Positions 1 to 8,504 are shown, counted from the stretch's first letter. The stretch is DNA of 10,303 bases from CAYXVU01 sp964468725 (GCA_964468725.1 CAYXVU010000216.1:1-10303), one strand, 5' to 3'. Program-made: numbers and translations. Notes: generated by a model not told the origin, from the letters alone.

Positions 1-1
1 A

Positions 2-1330
2 GTAAATGGCTATGAGGCTCCAAAGAACGTAGCCCTATTGTTTTTTGTAAATGATCCGGAACGCTTTTTCCCCGGCACCCGTATTGAGGTGGTTCAGTTT
101 GGAGATGACGCTGGAGGAGACTTAATAGAAGAGAAGGTTTTCAGAGGCCCCATCCACATACAGATCCGTCAGGCGCTTGACTATCTCGATGCCTTCAGCA
201 CAGCTATGGTAAGGAAGGTCCCCAACCAAGCCGAAGTACAGCGAACGGTCGCCTTTCCATATGAGGCTATGGAAGAAGCCCTGGTCAATGCGGTTTACCA
301 TAGAAGTTATGACGGGGTACTAGAGCCGGTGAAGGTTTATCTGTATCCTGATCGAATGGAGATCGTTAGCTATCCGGGTCCGGTTCCCGGGATTGAAGTT
401 GGACATCTACAACCAGGCGCTTCACTTCCCCCAGTGCCAACACGAAATCGGCGCATTGGCGAATTTCTCAAAGAGCTACGATTGGCTGAAGGTCGAGGAA
501 CTGGCATTCCAAAGATTCGGCGAAAAATGCAAGAAAACGGCTCGCCAACACCAGTATTTGAATTCGATGAAGCCCGTTCATACTTTCGAGTTATCTTACC
601 AGCTCACCCGCAATACATCGTGATTCATGCCCTTCGAGAAAGTGCCCATTTATGGGCCGTAGGAGAACGTCAAAATGCAATTTCAATTCTGGAATCTGCA
701 GCTAAACGCGTTCCCAAGTCTGGAGCCTTGCTTGCACAACTGATTGAATATCGCTCATCGTTGGGTGAATTGCCCGCGGCAGAAAAGATATTTACTACGG
801 CGGCAGCCGATCAGGTAATAACCGACCGACACTTGCTTTATATTGCTATGGCCAAAGTCTTTCTCGATCACGGAAATGCAAAGAAAGCTTCTGTCATCTT
901 GGCTGATATACCCTCTCCTTCTAACATCAATGACCTGGTTGAACTGGCCGTTTTACATAAGCGATCAGAGCGATGGCGAGAAGCTCATCAAATCTTTGCC
1001 GCAAATTATGACTTGATTAAAGATAACCCCAAAGCAGTTCATGAGTACGCCCAAACAAAACTGAAACTCTCTGTGTCACTACTGGAAAGAGATATTACAA
1101 CAAAGAAGAAATTAAAGAGAGAGGCCATAGAGTTATTACGGCGCGCTATCCAACTATCCGATGATCCGATAAGGAATGCCTGGTGTTGGTTCGATCTGGC
1201 GAGATCATTAGCTTGGCTGCGCTCACCGGATACAGAAGTCCTTCAAGCCTATAGCAAAGCTATGGAATTATTGCCGAATGAACCTCGATTCAAACAATCA
1301 TATGAGCGTTGGAAACAAAGAAAAAAGTAA
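2..1330 (+). CDS. AlbA_2/GHKL (RecG C-terminal-like) regulator with TPR-like tail, 5' partial
   Basis: The reading frame is open from base 2, so the gene begins upstream. The TTG at 38 is probably internal, because the preceding codons (NGYEAPKNVALLFF) fit the end of a Schlafen AlbA_2 nucleic-acid-binding domain. Numbering from that TTG as residue 1, the following block matches the HATPase_c_4 region of putative transcriptional regulators and ATP-dependent helicase-like proteins. It contains the N-box-like EALVNAVYHRSY at about 80-91, the strand DRMEIVSYPGP at about 105-115 and the glycine box EGRGTGIPKIRR at about 151-162. From about 200 to 430 the protein turns into repeated amphipathic helices resembling degenerate TPRs (for example ILESAAKRVPKSGALLAQL and LLRRAIQLSDDP), a plausible protein-interaction tail. 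The family is usually annotated as a DNA- or RNA-binding regulator of unknown target. The stop TAA lies 9 bases before hutU. Base composition is low in GC (26 of 60 at 1021-1080) compared with hutU (39 of 60 at 1801-1860), suggesting a different origin. Family is fairly sure; function is not. Confidence 0.85.
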   Translation, partial: VNGYEAPKNVALLFFVNDPERFFPGTRIEVVQFGDDAGGDLIEEKVFRGPIHIQIRQALDYLDAFSTAMVRKVPNQAEVQRTVAFPYEAMEEALVNAVYHRSYDGVLEPVKVYLYPDRMEIVSYPGPVPGIEVGHLQPGASLPPVPTRNRRIGEFLKELRLAEGRGTGIPKIRRKMQENGSPTPVFEFDEARSYFRVILPAHPQYIVIHALRESAHLWAVGERQNAISILESAAKRVPKSGALLAQLIEYRSSLGELPAAEKIFTTAAADQVITDRHLLYIAMAKVFLDHGNAKKASVILADIPSPSNINDLVELAVLHKRSERWREAHQIFAANYDLIKDNPKAVHEYAQTKLKLSVSLLERDITTKKKLKREAIELLRRAIQLSDDPIRNAWCWFDLARSLAWLRSPDTEVLQAYSKAMELLPNEPRFKQSYERWKQRKK

Positions 1331-1339
1331 CCGAGAACC

Positions 1340-3029
1340 ATGAGCCAATCACGTATCATGAAAGCACCGCGCGGCACGGCCATCAGTTGCAAAGGCTGGC
1401 ATCAGGAAGCCGCGCTTCGAATGTTGATGAACAACCTGGATCCCGACGTTGCCGAAAAGCCCGATGACCTCATCGTCTACGGCGGCGCTGGTCGCGCCGC
1501 GCGCAACTGGCAAGCCTTTGATGCCATCGTCGCCGCGCTCAGAGATTTGGAAAACGATGAAACCTTACTCATCCAATCGGGCAAACCGGTCGGCATCTTT
1601 CGCACTCACGAATACGCGCCGCGCGTCCTGCTCGCCAATTCCAACCTCGTCGGCCATTGGTCAAATTGGAACGAGTTTCATCGCCTCGAACGACAAGGCT
1701 TGATGATGTACGGGCAGATGACTGCCGGGTCATGGATTTACATCGGCAGTCAGGGCATCGTGCAAGGCACCTTCGAAACCTTTGCCGCCGCCGCGAGCAA
1801 ACATTTCGGCGGCTCGCTTGAAGGCAAACTGGTGGTCTCCGGCGGCATGGGCGGCATGGGCGGCGCGCAACCGCTCGCGGCAACCATGAACGGTGCCTGC
1901 TTTCTCGGTATTGATGTTGACCCGGCGCGCATCGAAAAGCGTATACGAACTGGGTATTGCGACCAGATGGCCACTTCGCTCGACCAAGCGCTCCGCCTCA
2001 TCAATGAAGCGCGCGGGCGCGGCGAAGCCCTCTCGGTCGGACTGGCCGGTAATTGCGCGGACGTGTTGCCGGAGATGGTGCGGCGCGGCATCGTCCCGGA
2101 TGTCTTGACCGATCAGACCAGCGCCCACGATGCCCTCAACGGATACGTACCCAATGGCCTGAGCCTCAGCGAAGCCGCCGAACTGCGCGACCAAAACCCT
2201 GACGACTACATGGGGCGCGCGATGGATGCAATGGCCGTTCACGTGCGCGCCATGCTCGATTTGCAACGACTGGGCGCGGTGACCTTCGACTACGGCAACA
2301 ACATTCGCGCCCAAGCCCAACAACGCGGCGTCACCGACGCTTTTGCGATACCGGGATTTGTACCCGAATACATTCGCCCGCTCTTTTGTGAAGGGCGCGG
2401 CCCTTTCCGCTGGGTTGCGCTGTCGGGCAAAGCCGAAGACATTCACAAAACGGATAGCCTCGCGCTGGAACTCTTTCCTGACGATCCGGTCTTAGCCCGG
2501 TGGCTGAAATTGGCGCGTTCGCGTGTCTCCAGTGCGCGGCGACGCGGCGAACTGGATCTCCTCGNNNNNNNNNNGCTTGCCCGCGCGCATCTGCTGGCTT
2601 GGCTATGGCGAACGCGCCGAGTTTGGCGAAGCGATGAATGATCTGGTTCGCGCAGGCAAACTCGAAGCGCCGATTGTGATTGGCCGCGACCATCTTGATA
2701 CCGGCTCGGTCGCTTCGCCCTACCGGGAGACCGAAGGCATGAAAGACGGCTCGGATGCGGTTGCCGATTGGCCGCTTTTGAATGCGTTGCTCAATACGGC
2801 ATCAGGCGCGTCATGGGTTTCGATTCACAACGGCGGTGGCGTCGGCATCGGCTATTCGTTGCACGCCGGACAGGTGACCGTCGCCGACGGCACAGAGGAC
2901 GGCGCCAAACGATTGCATCGCGTCTTGACCAATGATCCCGGCATCGGCGTAGCGCGCCACGTTGACGCAGGCTATGAAGAGGCTCGCCATACGGCAGATC
3001 GAAAAGGCATCAAAATTCCCATGAAGTGA
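1340..3029 (+). CDS. hutU: urocanate hydratase (urocanase), interrupted by assembly gap
   Basis: Urocanase (EC 4.2.1.49) is a cytoplasmic NAD+-dependent enzyme that hydrates urocanate to imidazolone propionate, the second step of histidine degradation. The left part (from ATG 1340) carries family landmarks: LRMLMNNLDPDVAE, VYGGAGRAARNW, SNLVGHWSNW, MYGQMTAGSWIYIGSQGIVQ, the NAD-binding glycine loop GGMGGMGGAQPLA at about 168-180, TDQTSAHDALNGY and RPLFCEGRGPFRW. The right part, in another frame, starts at 2577 with LPARICWLGYG, which is the C-terminal part of the urocanase signature FQGLPxRICW and holds the active-site cysteine (Cys410 in the Pseudomonas enzyme, here codon 2592-2594). It continues with IVIGRDHLD, ASPYRET, SDWPLLNALLNT-like sequence and a normal C-terminus. 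The total span fits the usual length of about 555-560 aa. The frame change falls on the 10-N gap, so I treat this as one intact gene with an assembly fault, not a pseudogene. No hutH, hutI or hutG lies in the window. No strong Shine-Dalgarno precedes 1340. Confidence 0.95.
2565..2574. other. assembly gap of 10 N inside hutU
   Basis: Ten N, a conventional placeholder length. The reading frame of urocanase differs on the two sides, and the left flank stops matching urocanase about 34 bases before the gap, so the true distance across the join is unknown. Confidence 0.97.
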
Positions 3030-3044
3030 ACCGCAGGTGTGCGC

Positions 3045-5567
3045 TCAAAATAAGGGGAAAAACTCATGCGGCAAGATCGAGCCGATCCGGTCGTTTTCAA
3101 GGGTTTCTCCAGTGCGCGGGTCAAGCGGAAAAAGATTGATCTCGATGTGATTATGAGGAGCTACGGCATTCCCTGTCGAACCGACGCGGGCAATCATCTG
3201 GCAGCGATCACTGACGGCAAATGCTTCGAAGACGTGCGAGATTAAGACTCGGATGCAGAGGAGACGGCGGGGGTCACGGCGTGAACGATAAAGGTAGTCA
3301 ACGGTAACAGCCTGCCCCCTGCGACTTGGCGGCGCATTAGCGCCACGCAAATCCCATAGAAACTGCCACAATCGTGCCGTTATCCCGTTAGGAGCCGTCC
3401 GATCTGCCCGAATGACTTCCTGAACCCATCTGACAACCTGAGGAAGATCGGGGTAGACAATCAGATGGCGCAAACCCGTTCGCGGTTGATCGGCTTGTAA
3501 TCCTTCATCGCGCCAGAGATCTACATCAGCAGAGAGACTACGATGAGTGCGAACCCGCGCTTCCAATTCCAGCAGGATGCTCCGCCGCTCTTGCTCTAAC
3601 AGTTCGCGGCCTCGGGGCGACACTCCTCTCATGCCAGCGGCTGTCAGATTGTGATACCCCAAACCAGCCAGAATCGTTCGGCCATCAGGATTTTGTCCGA
3701 CTTCAGCCGGTAAAGGGGCGACTGGCCCTTCCCGAACCATCAGAGCATCCGCGCGTTGAGCCGCCATGCGTTGCGCTTCCTCATTCGGCATGAGGCGTTC
3801 AATATCGAGGCTTTGCGTGCGTCCTTGCCCCGCAGGCGGCATCAGCAGCCCATAGGCAATCTTACCGAATACATCTGCCAGATCATTCGACGAGCGAGTG
3901 TGCTCCTCCACCATCCTTAGCTCCGTGTATTCGTAGCTTTCTCCCTGTCGGATTCCCGCCCTCCCGACAAACCGCACCGGGACGACGAACACATCCGGGG
4001 CAGTTGCCAGTACGGGCATGACTTCGCTGGTACTGATATCAACGGCAGTGAGCGCGTCACGATTTTGCCCATGACCAGAATAGGTGCTGATGTTCAGAAC
4101 CCTCGGCACAGAATCGTCACTCGGATTGCGAATGCCAACATCGCGGTCAGCGTTCACCGCGCCATAGCCGATAAAGACGACAGAGAAGAGGTGCTCAAGC
4201 GAAGCTCGCCCAATGCCGAGGATGAGCCGCTCCAACAAGCCCTGATAGGCTTGCCATTGATAAGTTTCTTGTTGAGTCGCATCCCCCAGACCCGGAGTGG
4301 CAAACCGGCGCGTCGTAGCGAGGCGGCTGATGAGCGCATCGAAATCTCGCAGCAGGTTGTTGCGTGAGGCAGTTTGCGTGGCGCGGAATTGCTCGGCATT
4401 TTGTAGCCGGAGATACTCGGCGATGCGGGCGCGCACAGTGCGCAGACGCTGTGTGTACTGAGTGATTTCTCTCCCGATAGCTCCGCTGGCGCGTGTTGTT
4501 TGCTCTTCAGCCTGCACACGTTGTCGCTCCTGCCGCAATCGGCTGATCTCTTCATCGGTTTGCTCTAACTGTTCATCCAATTGCTCTCTCTCGTGCTGAT
4601 CCACTTCGCCATCGCGCAGGATGCGCTCGATGAACGGGCGGACGTTGGCGCTGGCAGCGGCTATCTGTCTCGGCCCGAGAGTGCCCCGATTGCGCAGACT
4701 ACGCAATGTCGTCAAGTCGCTTTCCGCTGCCCTCCGCCTGCGATCCAGTTCCTCGCGGCGTTGGCGTACGCTATCGCGGTAGCGTTCCAGTTCCAGCAAG
4801 CGTTCGTAATCCAACATCTGCTCAGGAGTCGGAGGCTGAGCAAGAACCGCATGATGAAGCAGTTGCTGCCAAGTGGTGCGACAGGTGTTCACTCGATCAA
4901 CAAAACCATTGATGATGTCCGCATGCGCAGGGCCGAAGCCTCTCGCCCTTCCGGTTTGCCAGTTCAATAAGCCTTCGATAGCCTGCCGAAGATCGCGCAA
5001 CCCGTTGGTGAACTCCCCAAGCAGACGGTCAAATTCGCTGCGCTCAGAGGAGTTTCGCGGGAGGTTATTGAGGGCGATGAGCGTGTCAAGCGCAACCAAT
5101 TGACAGAATCTATCGAAACTTTGCTTTTCCAGCTCTCTGATCGCGCACCGCTCACCAAACTGCACCGCCTGCAAAAACAAGTAAAAATACTCTCGGCTTC
5201 CCAGCCGATCTAACTGCCTTCCGATTGCCCGGTCGGCGCGCATCCTCTCGATATAGAATTGACCAGCAGGTACCTGCCGCGTTACCGCCCGGAACCAGTA
5301 GGTTCTGAGCATTTCTTGATTGGCGGGCGCGCACAAAGCCTCGGTCTCCGCTTCACTGATTGGGGAGCGCAAATTGGTACGACGACCAATCAAGATTGCC
5401 TCTAACAGGACGCCCACCGGCCTCAAGCGGCGACCGGGTCTGGTTACCGAAGCCGCAGGGCAATGGCTTGGCGGTAGGTCATTCTCGCGCTCCCACCGGC
5501 TGAGATTGTTAGTTGTATCGAGTATGAAGGTCGTCGTATCGCAATGAAACTCTTCTAAGCAAATCAT
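3045..5567 (-). CDS. coiled-coil protein with a split M23/LytM-like metallopeptidase domain
   Basis: The predicted protein has 840 aa. The start ATG at 5567 is preceded by GGAGG ten bases upstream. Residues about 1-245 are mixed helical sequence that I do not recognise. About 245-400 are strongly charged with long Glu/Arg/Gln runs and read as a coiled coil (for example EQLDEQLEQTDEEISRLRQE). Two later blocks resemble the two halves of an M23 zinc endopeptidase, which cuts peptidoglycan cross-bridges. The first is YSGHGQNRDALTAVDIS, followed by PVLAT (His499, Asp510 as candidate zinc ligands). The second is ISHVF, then MIARVGSTGNAVAPHNHIEI (His778 and His805 as candidate catalytic residues, His807 as third ligand). 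Between them lie roughly 230 residues that do not belong to a normal M23 fold. No signal peptide or membrane helix is seen. The gene lies 97 bases downstream of the 942-aa gene on the same strand and ends 15 bases from hutU, convergently. The coding call is firm; the peptidase call is an inference from motifs, and activity is uncertain. Confidence 0.8.
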   Translation of the reverse strand: MICLEEFHCDTTTFILDTTNNLSRWERENDLPPSHCPAASVTRPGRRLRPVGVLLEAILIGRRTNLRSPISEAETEALCAPANQEMLRTYWFRAVTRQVPAGQFYIERMRADRAIGRQLDRLGSREYFYLFLQAVQFGERCAIRELEKQSFDRFCQLVALDTLIALNNLPRNSSERSEFDRLLGEFTNGLRDLRQAIEGLLNWQTGRARGFGPAHADIINGFVDRVNTCRTTWQQLLHHAVLAQPPTPEQMLDYERLLELERYRDSVRQRREELDRRRRAAESDLTTLRSLRNRGTLGPRQIAAASANVRPFIERILRDGEVDQHEREQLDEQLEQTDEEISRLRQERQRVQAEEQTTRASGAIGREITQYTQRLRTVRARIAEYLRLQNAEQFRATQTASRNNLLRDFDALISRLATTRRFATPGLGDATQQETYQWQAYQGLLERLILGIGRASLEHLFSVVFIGYGAVNADRDVGIRNPSDDSVPRVLNISTYSGHGQNRDALTAVDISTSEVMPVLATAPDVFVVPVRFVGRAGIRQGESYEYTELRMVEEHTRSSNDLADVFGKIAYGLLMPPAGQGRTQSLDIERLMPNEEAQRMAAQRADALMVREGPVAPLPAEVGQNPDGRTILAGLGYHNLTAAGMRGVSPRGRELLEQERRSILLELEARVRTHRSLSADVDLWRDEGLQADQPRTGLRHLIVYPDLPQVVRWVQEVIRADRTAPNGITARLWQFLWDLRGANAPPSRRGQAVTVDYLYRSRRDPRRLLCIRVLISHVFEAFAVSDRCQMIARVGSTGNAVAPHNHIEINLFPLDPRTGETLENDRIGSILPHEFFPLF

Positions 5568-5577
5568 GTAATCTCTG

Positions 5578-5595
5578 CCTCCCGGTCAGAGGAGG
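5578..5595 (-). promoter_or_regulatory. ribosome binding site in a short hairpin, leader of the 840-aa gene
   Basis: On the minus strand the Shine-Dalgarno GGAGG (5582-5578, ten bases before the ATG) can pair perfectly with CCTCC (5595-5591), leaving an 8-base loop. This could mask the site until ribosomes leaving the upstream gene, or another factor, open it. The helix is only 5 bp, so a chance match is possible. Confidence 0.35.
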
Positions 5596-5607
5596 ACAAG
5601 CTAACGA

Positions 5608-5633
5608 CGGAAAGACTCTGCCAGCGGAAAGAC
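5608..5633. repeat. 9-bp direct repeat in the intergenic spacer
   Basis: CGGAAAGAC occurs at 5608-5616 and again at 5625-5633, 17 bases start to start, between the two minus-strand genes. The spacing is between one and two helical turns. It may be a protein-binding site or a remnant of slippage; no function can be assigned. Confidence 0.4.
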
Positions 5634-5664
5634 GTTCTTTTCGACCCTACCGAGCCAACCGGAG

Positions 5665-8493
5665 TTACGCGCCGGATACGGGCTGCCAGGCTCCATCCGC
5701 TTGCTTCTCCCAACGCGGTAGATCGCTGGTTTCGCGTAGTTTGAGCAAGGAGGTAGGCACTCTAATCTCCCAGGGGTCGCCATAAGGAACAGGCTTTTCC
5801 GACGTTTCTCCGCTATGCTCCTTGATCTCCTCAAGAATGGGCAGATACAGCCGACTCGTTACGTCCGGCACTGGCCCTCCCTGCCACACTTCGCCAGTCT
5901 CTAAAAAGTGGAGGACGGCGGCTTCAAAACCAGGGCGTACCGGCAACACCACGCGGGCAGCGCCAGCACGTAAGAAGTCTACATTCTCCGAGTCTCTTGC
6001 CGTCGTTTGCAGCTTATTGACCCATTGCTCTTTGCGGCTCCAGAAATATGGAAGCAGGACATACATCATGTTGACCCATTCGAAAGCCTGCTCGAAGAAG
6101 CGGATATAAGGGCTTTCGGTTTCTGCCCGACTGACATCAAGCTGTAGATATCCGGTGCCGGGCGCTGCCGCCGTCTCGATGGAGTTAAAGACGCTGAAAT
6201 CCTGATTGGTAATCATTGACAGCATGAACTTTCTCAACTCGTCGCGTTCCAAGCGGCGATATTCCGCGGGAGAGCGTCCGAGCGCCTGCGATCCTTTCTC
6301 AGCCAGTAAGGCTGCGAGCGCCTGATCATAAACACTCTGCTGATTCAGATAGGCATCCATAATGGCGGCGTGGGTGTCAATTTGCCATTGGGCGAAAGCC
6401 CTATCGGTCAGCGCACAAGTAATCTCATAGGTTGCAGCAAACCCGCCCACTTTCTTGGCAATCACCGCAGCGTTTAGCTCGCCGACGATGTCGAAAGCAT
6501 TGGGTTCGCCAACTTCGGGAGACAGCCCTGCCGGGAAGGAGAATAACCAACGATTGCCTAACCAGGTTTCCAACATGCCGTCCGGCGGGACTTCATCCCA
6601 AAGGATATAGAGGCTGGCGCTGACGGCTCTGAAGTTGTCATCAATAGCCAGCTTCGCAACATTGGTAAAAACGTCAACGCCACTTGAGGGGTCGGTCACG
6701 TTCTTAAAATCGAGGACGACCTTGATAATGTCTTGCGGAGGCGGGGATACCTTCACGCCATAGCGAGCCGCCAGCACTCGGTAATTGACCTCTGTAATTT
6801 GGTCGGCTGTATACAAAAATGGGCGCGGCTTTGCAGGCAAGGTTCCTTCCGGCAATTGCTCGGCAAGCGCCTGCTGTAAGAAGGCTCCGGGTTCCGGCAC
6901 GATGGTATCAAAGAGCAGCCGTTGGTGGTATTGAAAAGCTTGCGCTTCATAGACCTTATCCACCCATTGATAAATTCCGACCACGTGGCCGTCACCCGCC
7001 GTGTTATTAAAGCCATGACGATTGGTTTCTTCGATCTCATTAATCACTTTGTGCAGGCGCTCCTCGCGCACCCGTTCGGCGATACGTTCCGCTGAGCGTT
7101 GGGTGACTTCGCGGGCATACTGACTGGCTTGCCGAGAAGATTCTTCCCGCGCCGACTCAGTTGCATACTCGAAAGAGCCTGTGAACTCTACAAACGATCC
7201 GTAGGCTACGGAGATGGTCGCTCCGGCCTGCAGGCTTTCCTGTTCCTGAATCGTCTGGGTAGTCTCCCGCTCCATCTCAAACCGCTCGGTAGATTCCAGA
7301 TCCCGCTCCTTTTCCGTCTTCGCCTCGGTTTCCATGACCGTAGTCGTCTCGATGTACTCCCGGCGAATGTGCGTCCTCTCTTTGTTCTCGCTCTTCAGTA
7401 CATTTTCGATGTGCGCAATCTCTCCCATTTCATATTGTTTGATGTGCTGCTGAACCACGATCAGATCGCCCCATCCAGCCGGTTGTAGATGGCCGTGCGT
7501 TCGAAGCAGGGGTAAGGGCGCTTGAGCGTCAGCCGTCGGCGGTGCGGGGTCGGGCGCGTAGGGTAAGGGCTCGCCGCGAAGCGCGAGTTCTGTCCAATTC
7601 AGGTCTGTGAGCCTGGCATTAAATGCCTGCCGGGTTCTGGCAATGCAATCCGCCCACGACAATGTCTGGTAGGCGATTCCGGCATCATCTAAAGCGGACT
7701 TTGTGCGCTTTGAAAGCCGCTCGACGGCCTGCGCCTTTAATCCGGGTTGCTTTGATCTTACCGATTTTTTGCCTTTTGCAGCCGTCAAAAGCAACTGACT
7801 CTCTTCCGGCTCCGCACGGTACTCCAGATCAACAGAAGTGACTCTGAGCAATTCTCGGAGGGCAAACTCCAAACGGTTGGCGGCTTCAACTGGAGTCTCT
7901 TGTTTCTCCTTTGCGGCTGCGGCAGCCGCGCCCGTCGTCATCCTCTGTGCCATTGGAAGAGGGAAAATACTTGCAGGAAGCACCGCGACGGCTTGCAGCC
8001 ATTTGCGAACCCCATTCGGTTCCCTAAGCGTCGGATCACAGGCAGCCACCCGCGTCAGTAACGCGGCTCCGCGCAGCACATTGAGCAGAAGGTTTAGAGA
8101 ATGATAATGCCCGGACAAAATCTTCAATGCCACAATGGTATCGGCTACCCGACGAACGGTATGGTCAAAGTCTGCATCGGCAATGACCGACTTGGCATCA
8201 GAACCAAATATCTCAGTCACTATCCGTGATAGCTCTGCCCCCTCTGCGTTGCTCCTCTCGACGAATTGCAACAGTTCGGCTGCATACTTCAGATTCATGA
8301 TTTCGTCGGCAAAGTCCTCGCTTTTGCGATAGGCTTCAGCCGCTGATTTAACGGCTTCAGGGTTGAAAGGCTCCCTCGCGCAAAGGTTGCGAAGCTGATC
8401 TTGAAAAGCCGATTCTTTGGCAACCGCAACCGTCTCGGTATCTCGCGCCTTTTCGATGGGGCGCATTTGAATAAAGTGAAATAGCGTGCTCAT
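5665..8493 (-). CDS. large uncharacterised protein with charged helices around an alternating beta segment
   Basis: The predicted protein has 942 aa. The start is well supported by AGGAGG placed 5 bases before ATG 8493. I cannot name the family with confidence. Residues 1-340 are mostly helical, with an Ala-rich stretch near 189-195 and a Pro-rich linker at about 308-328. A distinctive core runs from about 341 to 545. It starts with GDLIVVQQHIKQYEMGEIAHI, then a very charged helix region rich in Glu, Arg and Thr (about 366-420), then residues 425-443, where hydrophobic residues alternate (I427, V429, Y431, V435, F437, F441, Y443). A second charged helix follows (about 446-492, with AERIAERVREERLHKVINE), and then RHGFNNTAGDGHVVGIYQWVD. 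The C-terminal part has FFEQAFEWVNMMYVLLPYFW and LRAGAARVVLPVRPGFEAAV. No signal peptide or clear membrane helix is seen. I have the impression of similar wording in uncharacterised proteins of soil bacteria, but that is memory, not a search. It is first in a likely two-gene unit with the M23-like gene. Confidence 0.85.
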   Translation of the reverse strand: MSTLFHFIQMRPIEKARDTETVAVAKESAFQDQLRNLCAREPFNPEAVKSAAEAYRKSEDFADEIMNLKYAAELLQFVERSNAEGAELSRIVTEIFGSDAKSVIADADFDHTVRRVADTIVALKILSGHYHSLNLLLNVLRGAALLTRVAACDPTLREPNGVRKWLQAVAVLPASIFPLPMAQRMTTGAAAAAAKEKQETPVEAANRLEFALRELLRVTSVDLEYRAEPEESQLLLTAAKGKKSVRSKQPGLKAQAVERLSKRTKSALDDAGIAYQTLSWADCIARTRQAFNARLTDLNWTELALRGEPLPYAPDPAPPTADAQAPLPLLRTHGHLQPAGWGDLIVVQQHIKQYEMGEIAHIENVLKSENKERTHIRREYIETTTVMETEAKTEKERDLESTERFEMERETTQTIQEQESLQAGATISVAYGSFVEFTGSFEYATESAREESSRQASQYAREVTQRSAERIAERVREERLHKVINEIEETNRHGFNNTAGDGHVVGIYQWVDKVYEAQAFQYHQRLLFDTIVPEPGAFLQQALAEQLPEGTLPAKPRPFLYTADQITEVNYRVLAARYGVKVSPPPQDIIKVVLDFKNVTDPSSGVDVFTNVAKLAIDDNFRAVSASLYILWDEVPPDGMLETWLGNRWLFSFPAGLSPEVGEPNAFDIVGELNAAVIAKKVGGFAATYEITCALTDRAFAQWQIDTHAAIMDAYLNQQSVYDQALAALLAEKGSQALGRSPAEYRRLERDELRKFMLSMITNQDFSVFNSIETAAAPGTGYLQLDVSRAETESPYIRFFEQAFEWVNMMYVLLPYFWSRKEQWVNKLQTTARDSENVDFLRAGAARVVLPVRPGFEAAVLHFLETGEVWQGGPVPDVTSRLYLPILEEIKEHSGETSEKPVPYGDPWEIRVPTSLLKLRETSDLPRWEKQADGAWQPVSGA

Positions 8494-8498
8494 GAGAA

Positions 8499-8504
8499 CC
8501 TCCT
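8499..8504 (-). promoter_or_regulatory. strong Shine-Dalgarno of the 942-aa gene
   Basis: AGGAGG read on the minus strand, 5 bases before ATG 8493. It fixes the start of the gene and implies efficient translation if the site is exposed. Confidence 0.8.

Noticed and set aside
1730..2446. 238-aa minus-strand open frame opposite hutU
   Set aside because: Antisense shadow of a GC-rich conserved gene; no ribosome binding site and no recognisable domain.
2523..3029. Separate 168-aa gene downstream of a truncated hutU
   Set aside because: The translation is the C-terminal third of urocanase; the apparent ATG start is an out-of-frame codon left of the N gap, so it is part of hutU.
3030..3044. Shared terminator between convergent hutU and the 840-aa gene
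   Set aside because: The 15-base spacer contains no stem-loop or T run.
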